NCBI RefSeq assembly: GCF_900103285.1
Contig: NZ_FNGS01000005.1
Location: forward strand, 120,579 to 184,578
From: Siphonobacter aquaeclarae
GTDB lineage: Bacteria; Bacteroidota; Bacteroidia; Cytophagales; Spirosomataceae
DNA length: 64,000 nucleotides
Direction: 5' to 3'
In this document: piece by piece, positions 18,285-28,221 of the stretch
Layout: each line of letters begins with the position of its first letter
Position numbering within the stretch: position 1 is the first letter of the stretch
Made by a program: the position numbers and the translations under genes
Notes under the pieces: generated by a model
Database searches by the model: none
What the model was told of the DNA's origin: nothing
What the model saw: the letters and a program-made list of their open reading frames with translations, nothing else

Positions 18285-19616
18285 ATGTCGAACATCGTTT
18301 TAGGCGATCAGGAATTTTTCCCCGGCATTGGCGCCATTGGGTTCGAAGGAACCAAGTCCAAAAACCCGCTTGCGTTCAAGTGGTACAACCCGGATCAGGT
18401 GATCGGCGGGAAGTCGCTTCGCGAGCAGCTTCGTTTTGCAATCAGCTATTGGCATACGTTCTGCGGAGCGGGTGGAGACCCCTTCGGACCGGGTACCCGG
18501 CAGTTTCCGTGGGACAACCACTCTGACGCCGTTGGCCGCGCCCGGCTCAAAATGGATGCCGCATTTGAATTCTTCACCAAAATCGGTGCGCCGTACTACT
18601 GTTTCCACGACGTGGATCTGGTGGACGAAGGCCCTTCCATCGCCGATTACGAATCACGCCTCCAGGCTGTCGTTGACTATGCAAAGCAGAAGCAGCAGGC
18701 CAGCGGCGTGAAGCTCCTGTGGGGAACGGCTAACGTCTTTTCCAACCCGCGGTACATGAACGGCGCGTCGACCAACCCGGATTTCTCGGTTGTTGCCTAT
18801 GCCGGTACGCAGGTAAAAAACGCCATCGATGCAACCATCGCCCTCGGCGGCGAAAACTACGTGTTCTGGGGTGGCCGCGAAGGCTATATGTCGCTCCTCA
18901 ATACGAATACCAAGCGGGAACTCGATCACCTCGCCCAATTCCTGACCATCGCCCGTGATTATGCCCGCAAGCAGGGCTTCAAGGGGACGTTCTTCATCGA
19001 GCCGAAGCCGATGGAACCGACCAAGCACCAGTACGATTACGACGCGGCTACCGTTATCGGTTTCCTGCGTCACTATGGGCTGGACAAGGATTTCCAACTG
19101 AATATTGAAGTCAACCACGCGACGCTCGCCGGCCATACGTTCGACCACGAACTTCAGATCGCAGCCGACGCCGGCATGCTCGGCAGCATCGATGCCAACC
19201 GCGGCGACTACCAGAACGGCTGGGATACCGATCAGTTCCCCATCAATGTCTATGAACTGGTCGAAGCGGCGCTTGTCATTATCCAGGCCGGCGGTATCCG
19301 TCCGGGTGGTATCAATTTCGACGCGAAAGTTCGTCGGAATTCTACCGACGTGGAAGACCTTTTCATCGCGCACATCAGCGGAATGGATGCCTTCGCACGG
19401 GCGTTCATCGTAGCCGACGCCATCCTCCGTGAATCCGATTACCTCGCATTCCGGAAAGAGCGCTACAGCTCATTCGATCAGGGGCAGGGCAAAGCTTTTG
19501 AAGAAGGCAAGCTGACCCTCGAAGACCTGCGCGCATACGCCATCGAAACCGGCGAACCCAAAGTCCGCAGCGGTAAGCAGGAATGGCTGGAAAGCATCAT
19601 CAACCAGTACATCTGA
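18285..19616 (+). CDS. xylA: Xylose isomerase
   Basis: A 443-residue class II xylose isomerase that converts D-xylose to D-xylulose in the cytoplasm. Catalytic His108 and Asp111 lie in CFHDVD. The metal-binding motifs are complete: VFWGGREGY at 193-201, FFIEPKP with Glu239 and Lys241, [17 protein letters not shown] with Glu275 and His278, and SIDANRGD with Asp303. Length is normal for the Bacteroidota type. It is followed at once by a terminator, so xylulokinase is not in the same transcript, and no xylB is found in the window. Regulation by the Nudix protein through the 18187 operator is inferred. Confidence 0.97.
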   Translation: MSNIVLGDQEFFPGIGAIGFEGTKSKNPLAFKWYNPDQVIGGKSLREQLRFAISYWHTFCGAGGDPFGPGTRQFPWDNHSDAVGRARLKMDAAFEFFTKIGAPYYCFHDVDLVDEGPSIADYESRLQAVVDYAKQKQQASGVKLLWGTANVFSNPRYMNGASTNPDFSVVAYAGTQVKNAIDATIALGGENYVFWGGREGYMSLLNTNTKRELDHLAQFLTIARDYARKQGFKGTFFIEPKPMEPTKHQYDYDAATVIGFLRHYGLDKDFQLNIEVNHATLAGHTFDHELQIAADAGMLGSIDANRGDYQNGWDTDQFPINVYELVEAALVIIQAGGIRPGGINFDAKVRRNSTDVEDLFIAHISGMDAFARAFIVADAILRESDYLAFRKERYSSFDQGQGKAFEEGKLTLEDLRAYAIETGEPKVRSGKQEWLESIINQYI

Positions 19617-19639
19617 GTCTGATTGGTTTTTTCTTCCCG

Positions 19640-19671
19640 AAGACCGGAGGGGTTTCCTTCCGGTCTTTTTT
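19640..19671 (+). terminator. Terminator of xylA
   Basis: AAGACCGGA pairs with TCCGGTCTT (19640-19648 and 19659-19667) and ends in a T-run. Confidence 0.9.
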
Positions 19672-20131
19672 ATGAAACCAGGATGAAAACCGGCCGGGCA
19701 GTACGGCTACCATCCGCGACGGTAGGAAGGCATTGGCGGAATATATTTTCTAACAATGCATTCATTTTCTTCCTAAGGCCACTAATTAACATTAATTATA
19801 TAGGTATTTATTTTTGTATAATTTGTATCTAAATATCTTATTTTCAATAGGTTATATCTATTCTTTTTGAAGAATTAACAGGAAAAACCGATACTTGCCA
19901 CCGCTTGATGGAAACGGTGCTGTCGCCTGATCTGCCGCGTTTGCGAAGAAGAGGGCGACTTTAAAAAATGCGGCTGATCCCCGTCGCTGACCGGACCAAA
20001 CCAAACAAGCCATCTTCCCGCCATTGGGCAGGAATGATTATCTCCCCGAAACGAAAAAGCACTATCGGATACGCAGCGCGCACCCGACAGTAGTGATCCG
20101 CTGCATTCTGTCAGGCCTGCAGCGGTGGAAG
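19672..20131. other. Intergenic DNA without a supportable gene
   Basis: About 460 bp, strongly AT-rich between 19740 and 19880. A 98-codon minus-strand frame overlaps it but shows no domain and no convincing start. I see no tRNA-like fold or clear promoter. Confidence 0.5.
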
Positions 20132-20163
20132 AAAAGCCATCCTGGTTTCCGGGATGGCTTTTT
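20132..20163. terminator. Terminator of the minus-strand dehydrogenase-like gene
   Basis: AAAAGCCATCC (20132-20142) pairs perfectly with GGATGGCTTTT (20152-20162), with T-runs usable on either strand. Confidence 0.85.
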
Positions 20164-20185
20164 AGTGTCAAAAGGAAAGCCGGCT

Positions 20186-21343
20186 TCAGAGCAGCGCAGC
20201 CAGCGTCGGCATGACGCCCTGTACATCCAGCTGCTTCCGGTACTGCCGGATGAGGGCCGCCAGCAGGGGCGTATCTTCCAGCGCAGCAAGCGGCGTAATC
20301 CGCAGAAAGGCCAGCTGGTTTTCGTCCTGAATCCGGAGAATGTCTTCTTCCGGGAATGCTTCGCTGTCGAGCGCCCCGAGCCGCACCTGCCCGGCCAGGT
20401 AATGGCCATAACAGGCAAGGAGGAATGCGACGCGCCGGAAATCTCCGTCACGGGCCGACATATCCGGAATTGTACGGACGATGGTATCGGGCGCCGCCGT
20501 CAGCCAGGTATGAATCTCTTCTTCTCCTATATCTGCCATCAGCTGACCGAATACGCGCTCCCGGAATGCCTCCGAGGCCGCTCCGGCAGGTACTTCCGTC
20601 AGCGGCGCCAGATCGGTATCCAGAAAATCCTGCAGGTACTGCCGGAAAAACAGGTGGGAGAGCGCTTCGCCCGCTGTCCGGTACCCGGCCAGGAAGGCAG
20701 GAAATCCGAGCATGAAACGGGCTGTGGTTTCAAACCGGTGCAACAGGTCTTCGTAGGGCGCAATGTCGTCCACAAACAAAACCCCTTCCCAATCGGGATG
20801 GCCGGCACTAAAACGGTCTTCCACGATGGTATAGGCATCCGGGTACCCGGGAGCTCCATCGGGTCCGTGTAACAGGTAGTTAACGGACTTATTTATACGT
20901 AAAGATAGTGTATTCGGAAAGGTAACCGTTCCGGCGATCCAGGCCGCGAGGTCCGGATCTTCCTCGCCGGCAACCGCGAGAACTACGTTGCGCACGGCGT
21001 CACCGTTGCGGGATACGGCATCACGGGAAATGACCGTGAAGGGTCCTGCGCCGGTATGCCGGCGTTCGCGCAGTGCCTCAAGGAGGTAGCGCGCTACCCG
21101 GAGGTCGGAGAACGGGCCGTCCTCCAGAGAAACCGTAACTACCTGTACCTCAGGCGAGGTAGTGAGGGTATCTTCGTTTGAAACCGAAGCGCCGACAGCG
21201 CCCCAAACCGATGTTTCGCCGGGTTTCCGATGCGTATATCGGGTGGCAGGGTAATCGGTACCGAGGTGGACCACACTGGCCCTTGTATGTGCAGGCGACC
21301 TGAACAGGGCAGGTTCGCCGGTGAGTATCTCTTGCATCCTCAT
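20186..21343 (-). CDS. Degenerate mannitol dehydrogenase-family (PSLDR) protein
   Basis: From the chosen Met the product is 385 residues, roughly 90 shorter than ordinary polyol-specific long-chain dehydrogenases. The family is clear from GAGPFTVISRDAVSRNGDAVRN, LAAWIAGTVTFPNTLSLRI and VLFVDDIAPYEDLLHRF followed by FLAGYR. The catalytic Lys-x4-Asn-x2-His motif (KLRLLNGSH in active enzymes) aligns without gaps to LHRFETTAR, so Lys, Asn and His have become Leu, Thr and Arg. The N-terminal GxGxF dinucleotide motif is also gone (HLGTDYP), and the usual QDGLY segment is missing. It is probably not an active dehydrogenase. The open frame is intact, which suggests a retained non-catalytic role. Met at 21337 is an equally good start. 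Confidence 0.68.
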   Translation of the reverse strand: MRMQEILTGEPALFRSPAHTRASVVHLGTDYPATRYTHRKPGETSVWGAVGASVSNEDTLTTSPEVQVVTVSLEDGPFSDLRVARYLLEALRERRHTGAGPFTVISRDAVSRNGDAVRNVVLAVAGEEDPDLAAWIAGTVTFPNTLSLRINKSVNYLLHGPDGAPGYPDAYTIVEDRFSAGHPDWEGVLFVDDIAPYEDLLHRFETTARFMLGFPAFLAGYRTAGEALSHLFFRQYLQDFLDTDLAPLTEVPAGAASEAFRERVFGQLMADIGEEEIHTWLTAAPDTIVRTIPDMSARDGDFRRVAFLLACYGHYLAGQVRLGALDSEAFPEEDILRIQDENQLAFLRITPLAALEDTPLLAALIRQYRKQLDVQGVMPTLAALL

Positions 21344-21762
21344 CCTGATGTTAGTGCCAGTCCGGTTGTACAACCGAAGCAGCGTGATCAATAAAAACGA
21401 TAGGATTGACGGAATGCGCAGTATAAGCGCGTTCTTAAAAGCGGGCCGAAAAAGACAGAGACCCGATCGGACCAAACACGATGGCTTGTTGGTTGATGAA
21501 AACGTGTTCGTCCGAAGGCGGTGCAGCCGTATGGGGATACGGTAAACCGACGTCACAAAGGTAGGACGTTTCCGGGAAACGAAAAAACCGGATATGAGTA
21601 TTTCCGGGATAGAGACAGGTAATTATTAAAAAATTTCAATAATTTGATTGTCAATACATTAACCTTCTTTGAACAGTCAAATTTTCTCTTTTTGCAATCC
21701 AATGCAGGGAAACGCAGTAGATAAAAGTATTCAAAGATAAAATTGTCAGAAATAAGGATATG
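21344..21762. other. AT-rich intergenic DNA
   Basis: About 420 bp holding the leader of the dehydrogenase-like gene. The stretch 21620-21740 is very AT-rich with short inverted repeats. No gene or matching promoter motif is recognisable. Confidence 0.5.
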
Positions 21763-22389
21763 TCACTGCTTCGGGGATACCCGGTAAGCGCAGCGCCGCC
21801 CGCCGCTGAGCAGGTGATCTACCCGGCTGACCTCTGCATCGGAGCCGAGAGCTTCCCTGAAAACCGATAGCTCCGCTTTACAGAAATTCTGGCAGGCCGT
21901 TGCCGCCGCACAAATCGGGCAGTGATCTTCAATGAGGAGGAAATCTGCACCATCGGCTTCAACCCGCGCCATGTACCCCTCCCGGTCGCGCAGGCCGGAC
22001 AACGTCCGTACGCGATCCTCCAGCGTGGCCTGTCCGGCCATGGCTGCCTGGTATTTCTGACGGGCGTCGAGCGCCGACGCGTCAATCAGCGCCTGCAACC
22101 CTTCTTCCCCGAACAGCTCGCGGGTTTTCTGGATGAGGCGTACCGTCAGATCGGCGTGCGAATCAGGAAAACGGGCATGCCCGGCAGTAGTCAACGACCA
22201 GATCTGCTGCGGACGCCCGCGTCCCTTCGCTTCACTCCGGGCCTCTACTAACCCTTCGCCTGCGAGGCGCAGCAGCTGAAAACGTGCTCCTTCTGTGGTA
22301 ACGCCCATTTCGGTCGCCAGTACCGCCAGAGGCTGCGGACCTTTTGACTTCAATACCCATAATGCCCGCTCGTTGTCAGAAATATTCAT
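21763..22389 (-). CDS. SufR-like (COG2345) metal/Fe-S-sensing repressor
   Basis: A 208-residue protein with an N-terminal winged HTH (PLAVLATEMGVTTEGARFQLLRLAGEGLVEARSE) and the wing sequence KGRGRPQQIWSLT. The C-terminal half carries the cysteine pattern of this family, with DHCPICAAA, CQNFCKAEL and a distal GRRCAYRV that would ligate an Fe-S cluster or metal. It is transcribed divergently from the RND efflux operon, and a perfect palindrome abuts its start codon. Start taken at Met22 of the open frame (22389), since the extra residues would run through that palindrome. It probably represses itself and the efflux genes. Confidence 0.78.
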   Translation of the reverse strand: MNISDNERALWVLKSKGPQPLAVLATEMGVTTEGARFQLLRLAGEGLVEARSEAKGRGRPQQIWSLTTAGHARFPDSHADLTVRLIQKTRELFGEEGLQALIDASALDARQKYQAAMAGQATLEDRVRTLSGLRDREGYMARVEADGADFLLIEDHCPICAAATACQNFCKAELSVFREALGSDAEVSRVDHLLSGGRRCAYRVSPKQ

Positions 22390-22438
22390 AATAAACAAAG
22401 TGTTTATTTGGTTTAATAGAGCGAAGGTATTTACTTTG
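22390..22438. promoter_or_regulatory. Divergent operator/promoter between repressor and RND operon
   Basis: AATAAACA-AAG-TGTTTATT is a perfect 8-3-8 inverted repeat at 22390-22408, immediately upstream of the repressor ATG. A TTTG at 22407-22410 overlaps it and lies 20 bases before TTACTTTG at 22431-22438, one mismatch from the -7 consensus. Repressor binding here would cover the -33 element of the efflux promoter. Confidence 0.6.
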
Positions 22439-22516
22439 CCCGGGATATCCAACTGCAGAGCCGGAAATACCTACCCGGAACCAGAACCATTTTTCCCGTA
22501 AAAGCCAGCTGATTCT

Positions 22517-23602
22517 ATGAAAACACATTACCTGTTACCGGCCGTGGCAGCTTCGCTGCTGTCGGGCTGCGTGCCTCCTTCACCTGCCACGACGACAGAT
22601 ATACCGACCTATCCGGTACTGACGGTGACACTGGCAGACAGTCGCCGGACCATTGAATATCCGGCGACTATCCAGGGCTTCCGCAACGTCGAGGTGCGGC
22701 CCCGTATTGAAGGGTACATCGCCGGGATGTATGTCGACGAAGGCGCCGTCGTCCGCAAGGGGCAACTCCTGTTCCGGCTTCATGCGCCGACCTACGAGCA
22801 GGAAGCGATCCGGGCCGAAGCGGCCGTCAAAAGTGCCGAAGCGGCCGTCGGTACGGCGCGTATCCAGCTGCGCAAGACCGAACCCCTGGTAGCCCGGGGT
22901 ATTATCAGCGAGTTTGAAGGCGAAACGGCCCGCCAGGCCCTGGCAGCAAAGGAGGCAGACCTGGATCAGGCGCGTGCCGCTCTGCGCAATGCCCGCGTCA
23001 ACCTGGGGTATGCGCGGATTACCAGCCCGTCTGACGGCGTCATCGGGCGCCTGCCCTACAAAACCGGCAGCCTCGTCGGCAGCGCCGGCGAACCGCTGAC
23101 CGTCGTATCTGACATCTCCACGGTGTATGCATGGTTTTCATTCACCGAAAAGCAATTTCTGGAACTGACAACCGACGCCAGCCGCCTGCCGCCGGTGCGC
23201 CTGGTACTGGCTGATGGAAAGGAGTATTCCGAGACCGGTCGCGTCGAGACCACCGGCGGTCAGGTCGATACCGGTACCGGTACCATGAGCCTTCGGGCGG
23301 CATTCCGGAATCCGGCCGGGCGTGTCCGTTCGGGGAGTACGGCGACGGTGCGTATAGTGTACTCCGTTAAAGATGTGCTCGCTGTTCCTGCCGGAGCGAC
23401 CTTCGAGCTTCAGGGTAAAAAATTCGTGTTTTCCGTTGATTCTTCCGGCGTAGTGCATGCCCGCAGTATCTCGGTGGAAGAACTGCCCGCAGGGGATACC
23501 TTCCTGGTCAGCAGCGGCTTGACAGCCGGCGAGCGGATTGTCTCCGGCGGGTTGGGAAACCTGCGTGACGGCGACAAAATCCAGCCTAAGACAACCCGCT
23601 AA
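22517..23602 (+). CDS. RND efflux membrane-fusion lipoprotein (AcrA/MexA type)
   Basis: A 361-residue periplasmic adaptor with lipobox LLSGC at residues 14-18. It has the biotinyl-lipoyl half motif (RPRIEGYIAGMYVDEGAVVRKGQLLFRL), a short alpha-helical hairpin (about 95-165), the second lipoyl half (ITSPSDGVIGRLPYKTGSLV) and beta-barrel/membrane-proximal domains. It should link the inner-membrane pump encoded next to the outer-membrane channel that follows. First gene of a three-gene operon. Confidence 0.93.
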   Translation: MKTHYLLPAVAASLLSGCVPPSPATTTDIPTYPVLTVTLADSRRTIEYPATIQGFRNVEVRPRIEGYIAGMYVDEGAVVRKGQLLFRLHAPTYEQEAIRAEAAVKSAEAAVGTARIQLRKTEPLVARGIISEFEGETARQALAAKEADLDQARAALRNARVNLGYARITSPSDGVIGRLPYKTGSLVGSAGEPLTVVSDISTVYAWFSFTEKQFLELTTDASRLPPVRLVLADGKEYSETGRVETTGGQVDTGTGTMSLRAAFRNPAGRVRSGSTATVRIVYSVKDVLAVPAGATFELQGKKFVFSVDSSGVVHARSISVEELPAGDTFLVSSGLTAGERIVSGGLGNLRDGDKIQPKTTR

Positions 23603-23681
23603 TCCTTTTCAAAGGGCCGCTGAGGCCGGCGCCGGCTTAACCCGGCGCCCGGGACTACTCTGCCCAAATGCATCCAAAGCC

Positions 23682-26600
23682 ATGATTCAGAAATTTGTCG
23701 ATAACCCGGTACTGGCGACGGTCATTTCCGTCATCCTTGTGATTCTCGGGATATTGGGCCTGGCCACGCTGCCTGTCTCGCAGTACCCGGAAATCGCTCC
23801 GCCGACGGTCGAAGTAACGGCCGCGTATCAGGGCGCCAACGCAGAAGTAGTCATGAAAAGCGTCATTATTCCCCTCGAAGAACAGATCAACGGGGTAGAG
23901 CACATGACCTACATGACCTCCAAGGCCAGCAATGACGGAACGGCGCTGATTACCGTCAATTTTGAGCAGGGAACCGACCCCGATCTGGCGGCGGTCAACG
24001 TACAAAACCGGGTAGCGAAGGCGACGGGGTTGATGCCTGCCGAAGTCGTCCGCACCGGTATTACCACCACGAAAAAGCTGAACAGCGAGGTATTCGGCTT
24101 CCTGCTGTACAGTGAAAATCCGGCGTTTGACGAGAATTTTTTAGATAACTACTTGCGGATCAATTTGTTGCCGGAGCTGAAGCGGATACCCGGAGTAGGG
24201 GACGTGCAGGTATGGAGCGACCAGGCCTATTCCATGCGGATCTGGCTCCGGCCGGATGCGATGGCTTCTCACGGACTGGTACCCGACGACGTCGTCGCGG
24301 CGCTTGCCGAACAGAACATCGAAGCGTCCCCGGGCAAGCTGGGAGAAAACAGCCGCAAGACCTTTCAATATGTACTCAAGTATACCGGCCGGCTCGAAAA
24401 GCCGACGCAGTTCGAGGATATTGTCCTCCGCGCCAAAAGCGACGGGCGGTTGCTCCGCCTCCGGGACATCGCCCGCGTGGAGCTCGGGGCCTTCAACTAT
24501 GCCTCGGACCTGACCGCTCAGGGGTACCCGTCTTCCGGCGGAGCCATCAGCCAGACGGCCGGGTCGAATGCGCACGAAGTAGTGGGAAAGGTGGAAGAGA
24601 TATTCGAACGCGCAAAAGCCGATTTCCCGCCGGGTGTAAAGATCGCGACGTTCATCAACGTCAACAGCTTTCTCGACGCTTCCATTGCCAAGCTGATCCA
24701 GACGCTTTTCGAAGCCTTCCTGCTCGTTTTTGTAGTAGTATTTTTGTTTTTGCAGGACTTCCGGTCGACGCTCATTCCAGCCATCGCCGTGCCCGTTGCC
24801 ATCGTCGGGACGTTTTTCTTCCTCAAACTATTCGGCTTTACGCTGAACCTGCTGACGCTGTTTGCGCTGGTGCTGGCGATTGGTATTGTCGTGGATGATG
24901 CGATCGTGGTTGTCGAAGCCGTCCACGCCAAGCTCGATCAGGGCGCCCGCTCGGCACGCAAGGCTACGCTTCATGCCATGAGCGAAATCAGCACGGCGAT
25001 TGTCTCCATCACCCTGGTCATGTCGGCGGTATTTGTGCCTGTGACGTTTCTGACCGGTTCGGCAGGCGTATTTTACCAGCAATTCGGATTGACGCTCGCC
25101 GTGGCGATTCTCCTCTCTGCTGTTAATGCCCTGACGCTCAGTCCTGCCCTGTGCGCGCTTTTGCTCAGGCCTCACGACGAAAGCCACGCCGCCACCGGAT
25201 GGAAAGCCCGTTTTTTCGCCGCATTCAATGCCGGCTTCGAAGTGCTGACGCGCCGGTACGTGGATATTGTGCGAAACCTGATCGCGCGGAAATGGCTGGC
25301 CTTCGGTATGCTGGTCGTTTTTTCAGGATTGCTGGTGTATTTCCTCCGGACAACGCCAACCGGGTTTGTTCCCAACGAGGATTCCGGCGCTATCTACGGA
25401 GATATCATCCTGCCGCCGGCGTCGACGCTGGAACAAACGGCCCGGGTAGCCGATCAGGTCGACAGCCTCGCCCGGGCGATGCCGGAAGTAGCTGTTACCT
25501 CGCGGCTGGTGGGTATGAACCTCATCAGCGGGACCGGCGGTTCATACGGCGCGATGTTCATCGCCCTGAAACCCTGGAAGGAGCGTACCGGGCCCGGGCA
25601 GGATATTAACAGCCTGGTCGGACGGCTCTTTCAACTGACATCAACCATTCAGGGAGCGAAGATCATCTTTTTCGCCGCGCCGACGCTGCAGGGTTTTGGC
25701 AACAGCAGCGGCTTTGAGGTACAGCTGCAGGACAAAACCGGCGGTAGTTACCGGGGTTTCGGGGCGACGGTCGCCAAATTCACCGAAAGCCTCGGTAAAC
25801 GTCCTGAAATACAGTATGCTGCGACGCCCTACCATACCAACCTGCCGCAATACGAGATCCGGGTGGATGTGCCGAAGTGCAAGCAGGCCGGGATAGACGT
25901 CAACGGTTTACTCAGCACGATGCAGGGCTTTCTCGGCGGTATCTACGCATCCGACTTCAACCGATTCGGCAAACAATACAAGGTACTCCTGCAATCAGAA
26001 CCGGGTTTCCGGGCAGAGGAGGCCGATCTGAACCGGATCTACGTCCGTAACGACAAAGGTGAAATGGCGCCGGTCTCTGCCTTTCTCAGTCTGCACCGGA
26101 CCAGCGGACCGGAGTTTATCAACCGGTTTAACCTGTTTACATCGGCCGCGGTAACCGGTGCTCCCGCCGGCGGGTACAGTTCCGGCGACGCGATCCGCGC
26201 CATCCGCGAAGTAGCCGCCGAAACCCTGCCGCGGGGAACAAGCTTTGAGTTCAGTGCCCTGACGCGCGAGGAAATCAACAGCGGCGGGCAAACCTGGGTC
26301 ATTTTCGGGCTGTGCCTCCTCTTTGTGTACTTCCTCCTCAGTGCGCAGTACCGCAGTTATGTACTGCCGCTGTCGGTGCTGCTGTCGCTTCCGATCGGGC
26401 TGGTGGGTGCTTTCCTGTTTGCCCGTGTGGCAGGGTTGGACAATAATATCTTCCTGCAGATCAGCCTGGTGATGCTGATCGGATTGCTGGCGAAAAACGC
26501 GATCCTCGTCGTCGAGTTTTCGCTGCAACGCCGCCGCAGTGGTCTGGGCCTCGTCCGGGCAGCGATTGCCGGTGCTGTGGCGCGCTTCCGGCCGATTCTG

Positions 26601-26837
26601 ATGACGTCGTTTGCCTTCATTTTCGGCCTGCTTCCGCTGATGCTGGCGTCGGGCGTAGGAGCGCTGAGTAACCGGTCGATCGGCACGGCCGCGGTTGGCG
26701 GTATGCTCGTCGGTACCGTTTTTGGCCTGCTGGTAATTCCGGCGCTGTTTGTTGTGTTTCAGGCGCTCCACGAGCGGGTAAGCGGGACCGGTATAGTAGC
26801 CAAAACACAGGAGTATTCGAACGAAATCAACGAATGA
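23682..26837 (+). CDS. RND multidrug efflux permease (HAE1 family)
   Basis: A 1051-residue inner-membrane proton antiporter with twelve transmembrane helices and two large periplasmic loops. The start MIQKFVDNPVLATVISVILV is the standard N-terminus, so I reject the upstream extension that overlaps the adaptor gene. The proton-relay aspartates are in IGIVVDDAIVVVEAV and the relay lysine in GLLAKNAILVVEF. LPVSQYPEIAPPTVEV and ATYQG-like AAYQGANAEVV are typical of AcrB homologues. Substrates cannot be read from sequence. The last codons overlap the outer-membrane gene by ATGA, so translation is coupled. Confidence 0.95.
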   Translation: MIQKFVDNPVLATVISVILVILGILGLATLPVSQYPEIAPPTVEVTAAYQGANAEVVMKSVIIPLEEQINGVEHMTYMTSKASNDGTALITVNFEQGTDPDLAAVNVQNRVAKATGLMPAEVVRTGITTTKKLNSEVFGFLLYSENPAFDENFLDNYLRINLLPELKRIPGVGDVQVWSDQAYSMRIWLRPDAMASHGLVPDDVVAALAEQNIEASPGKLGENSRKTFQYVLKYTGRLEKPTQFEDIVLRAKSDGRLLRLRDIARVELGAFNYASDLTAQGYPSSGGAISQTAGSNAHEVVGKVEEIFERAKADFPPGVKIATFINVNSFLDASIAKLIQTLFEAFLLVFVVVFLFLQDFRSTLIPAIAVPVAIVGTFFFLKLFGFTLNLLTLFALVLAIGIVVDDAIVVVEAVHAKLDQGARSARKATLHAMSEISTAIVSITLVMSAVFVPVTFLTGSAGVFYQQFGLTLAVAILLSAVNALTLSPALCALLLRPHDESHAATGWKARFFAAFNAGFEVLTRRYVDIVRNLIARKWLAFGMLVVFSGLLVYFLRTTPTGFVPNEDSGAIYGDIILPPASTLEQTARVADQVDSLARAMPEVAVTSRLVGMNLISGTGGSYGAMFIALKPWKERTGPGQDINSLVGRLFQLTSTIQGAKIIFFAAPTLQGFGNSSGFEVQLQDKTGGSYRGFGATVAKFTESLGKRPEIQYAATPYHTNLPQYEIRVDVPKCKQAGIDVNGLLSTMQGFLGGIYASDFNRFGKQYKVLLQSEPGFRAEEADLNRIYVRNDKGEMAPVSAFLSLHRTSGPEFINRFNLFTSAAVTGAPAGGYSSGDAIRAIREVAAETLPRGTSFEFSALTREEINSGGQTWVIFGLCLLFVYFLLSAQYRSYVLPLSVLLSLPIGLVGAFLFARVAGLDNNIFLQISLVMLIGLLAKNAILVVEFSLQRRRSGLGLVRAAIAGAVARFRPILMTSFAFIFGLLPLMLASGVGALSNRSIGTAAVGGMLVGTVFGLLVIPALFVVFQALHERVSGTGIVAKTQEYSNEINE

Positions 26838-28216
26838 AACATACATTTTTCTGGATAGCTGTAGCCGGATGGGCGATAGTATCCTGCAAGGTTACCGAAC
26901 CGTACCGTCGTCCGGACGCGACCGCGTCCTATCGCGCAGTCTCCGCCGATACCACAGATGCCCTGAGCCTGGCAACCCGGCCGTGGCGAAGTTTCTTCAC
27001 CGATACCCTGCTGCAACGGTACATTGACCAAGGTATTCGTGAAAATCCGGACATGAAAATCGCGGTGGAACGCATGCAGGCGGCGTCGGCTACCGCCCGC
27101 CAGACCCGGCTGGCTTTTTTCCCGGAAGTCAATTCCTCCCTGTCGCTGAAACAATCACGACTGGCCTTTCCGCAGGGTTTCGGGCTTGTGACGAGTGCGA
27201 CGCAGTACGACGCGGGCCTCAGCATGGCCTGGGAAGCAGATATCTGGGGGAAACTACGCAGCAACCGGCGGGCGGCGCTCGCAGCCTGGCTGGGTACCGC
27301 GGCGGCGCGGCAGGCGGTGCAGAGTCGGCTCGTCGCTGATATTGCCGGGTTGTATTACCAGTTACTGGCGCTGGACAGCCAGCGGGAAATTCTCGAAAAA
27401 ACCATCGAAAACCGTGCGAAAGACGTCGGGAGTATGAAAGACCTCATGGCTTCGGGCCAGGTAACCGGCGCGGATGTTGCGCAGAGTGAGGCCGGATATG
27501 CGGCGGCGGTGGTCGCATTGCCGGACCTGAAGCGCCAGGTACGGGAAGCGGAAAATGCGCTGTGTCTGTTACTGGCCCAGCCGGCGGGGCCCGTCGTTCG
27601 CGGTAGTTTGAAAGAGCAGGCGATGCCGGAGGGACTATCGGCCGGCCTTCCGGCGCAGCTGCTGCAAAACCGGCCGGATGTTCAGGTAGCGGAGCTGAGT
27701 TTCCGGAATGCGTTTGAACTGACCAATGTCGCCCGGACGGCCTTTTACCCCTCCCTCACGCTGACCGCCGGCGGCGGATTTTCGAGCTTCGATTTTGCAC
27801 AGTGGTTTACTTCGGGAGGACTATTTGCCAACGTATTGGGCGGATTGACGCAGCCCGTATTCAAACGGGGCGAGAACAGGGCGCGGCTCGCCGTAGTAAC
27901 CGCCCGCCGGCAGGAAGCCTGGTGGCAGTTTACGCAGGTACTCCGGACAGCGGGAAACGAAGTATCCGATGCGCTGTACGCACTCGAATCGGCGAAAGAA
28001 AAGTATGCGGGGAGAGAGCAGCAACTGACCGCGCTGTCCAGGGCGGTGGAGTTCAACAAGGAGCTGCTCCGGTATAGCTCCGCAACCAACTATACAGATG
28101 TGTTGCTGTCGGAGCAGCAATTGCTGGCGGCGCAACTAAGCCGGACGGGCGACCGCCTCCAGCAATGGCAGGCAATTATCAGCCTCTACCGCGCGCTGGG
28201 CGGCGGAACACACTGA
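26834..28216 (+). CDS. RND outer-membrane efflux channel (OprM/NodT type)
   Basis: A 460-residue TolC-family lipoprotein (lipobox IVSC). It has two similar halves, each with a helical-barrel motif: LSMAWEADIWGKL with NRRAALAAWL in the first, and LQNRPDVQVAELSFRNAFELTNVARTAFYPSLTL with LTQPVFKRGENRARL in the second. It completes the tripartite pump. Its ATG overlaps the permease stop (ATGA at 26834). A long hairpin follows the gene. Confidence 0.93.
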   Translation: MKHTFFWIAVAGWAIVSCKVTEPYRRPDATASYRAVSADTTDALSLATRPWRSFFTDTLLQRYIDQGIRENPDMKIAVERMQAASATARQTRLAFFPEVNSSLSLKQSRLAFPQGFGLVTSATQYDAGLSMAWEADIWGKLRSNRRAALAAWLGTAAARQAVQSRLVADIAGLYYQLLALDSQREILEKTIENRAKDVGSMKDLMASGQVTGADVAQSEAGYAAAVVALPDLKRQVREAENALCLLLAQPAGPVVRGSLKEQAMPEGLSAGLPAQLLQNRPDVQVAELSFRNAFELTNVARTAFYPSLTLTAGGGFSSFDFAQWFTSGGLFANVLGGLTQPVFKRGENRARLAVVTARRQEAWWQFTQVLRTAGNEVSDALYALESAKEKYAGREQQLTALSRAVEFNKELLRYSSATNYTDVLLSEQQLLAAQLSRTGDRLQQWQAIISLYRALGGGTH

Positions 28217-28221
28217 CCTGA

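Noticed and set aside
19875-20171. 98-codon minus-strand frame
   Set aside because: No domain or signal, and it runs through a terminator hairpin.
23538-23681. N-terminal extension of the first RND permease
   Set aside because: It overlaps the adaptor gene and lacks any homology; the Met at 23682 gives the standard AcrB-type N-terminus.
22517-28216. Idea that the two RND operons are a recent duplication
   Set aside because: The permeases differ throughout (for example in the N-terminus and in the VDDA/VDDG motif), so they are distinct old paralogues.
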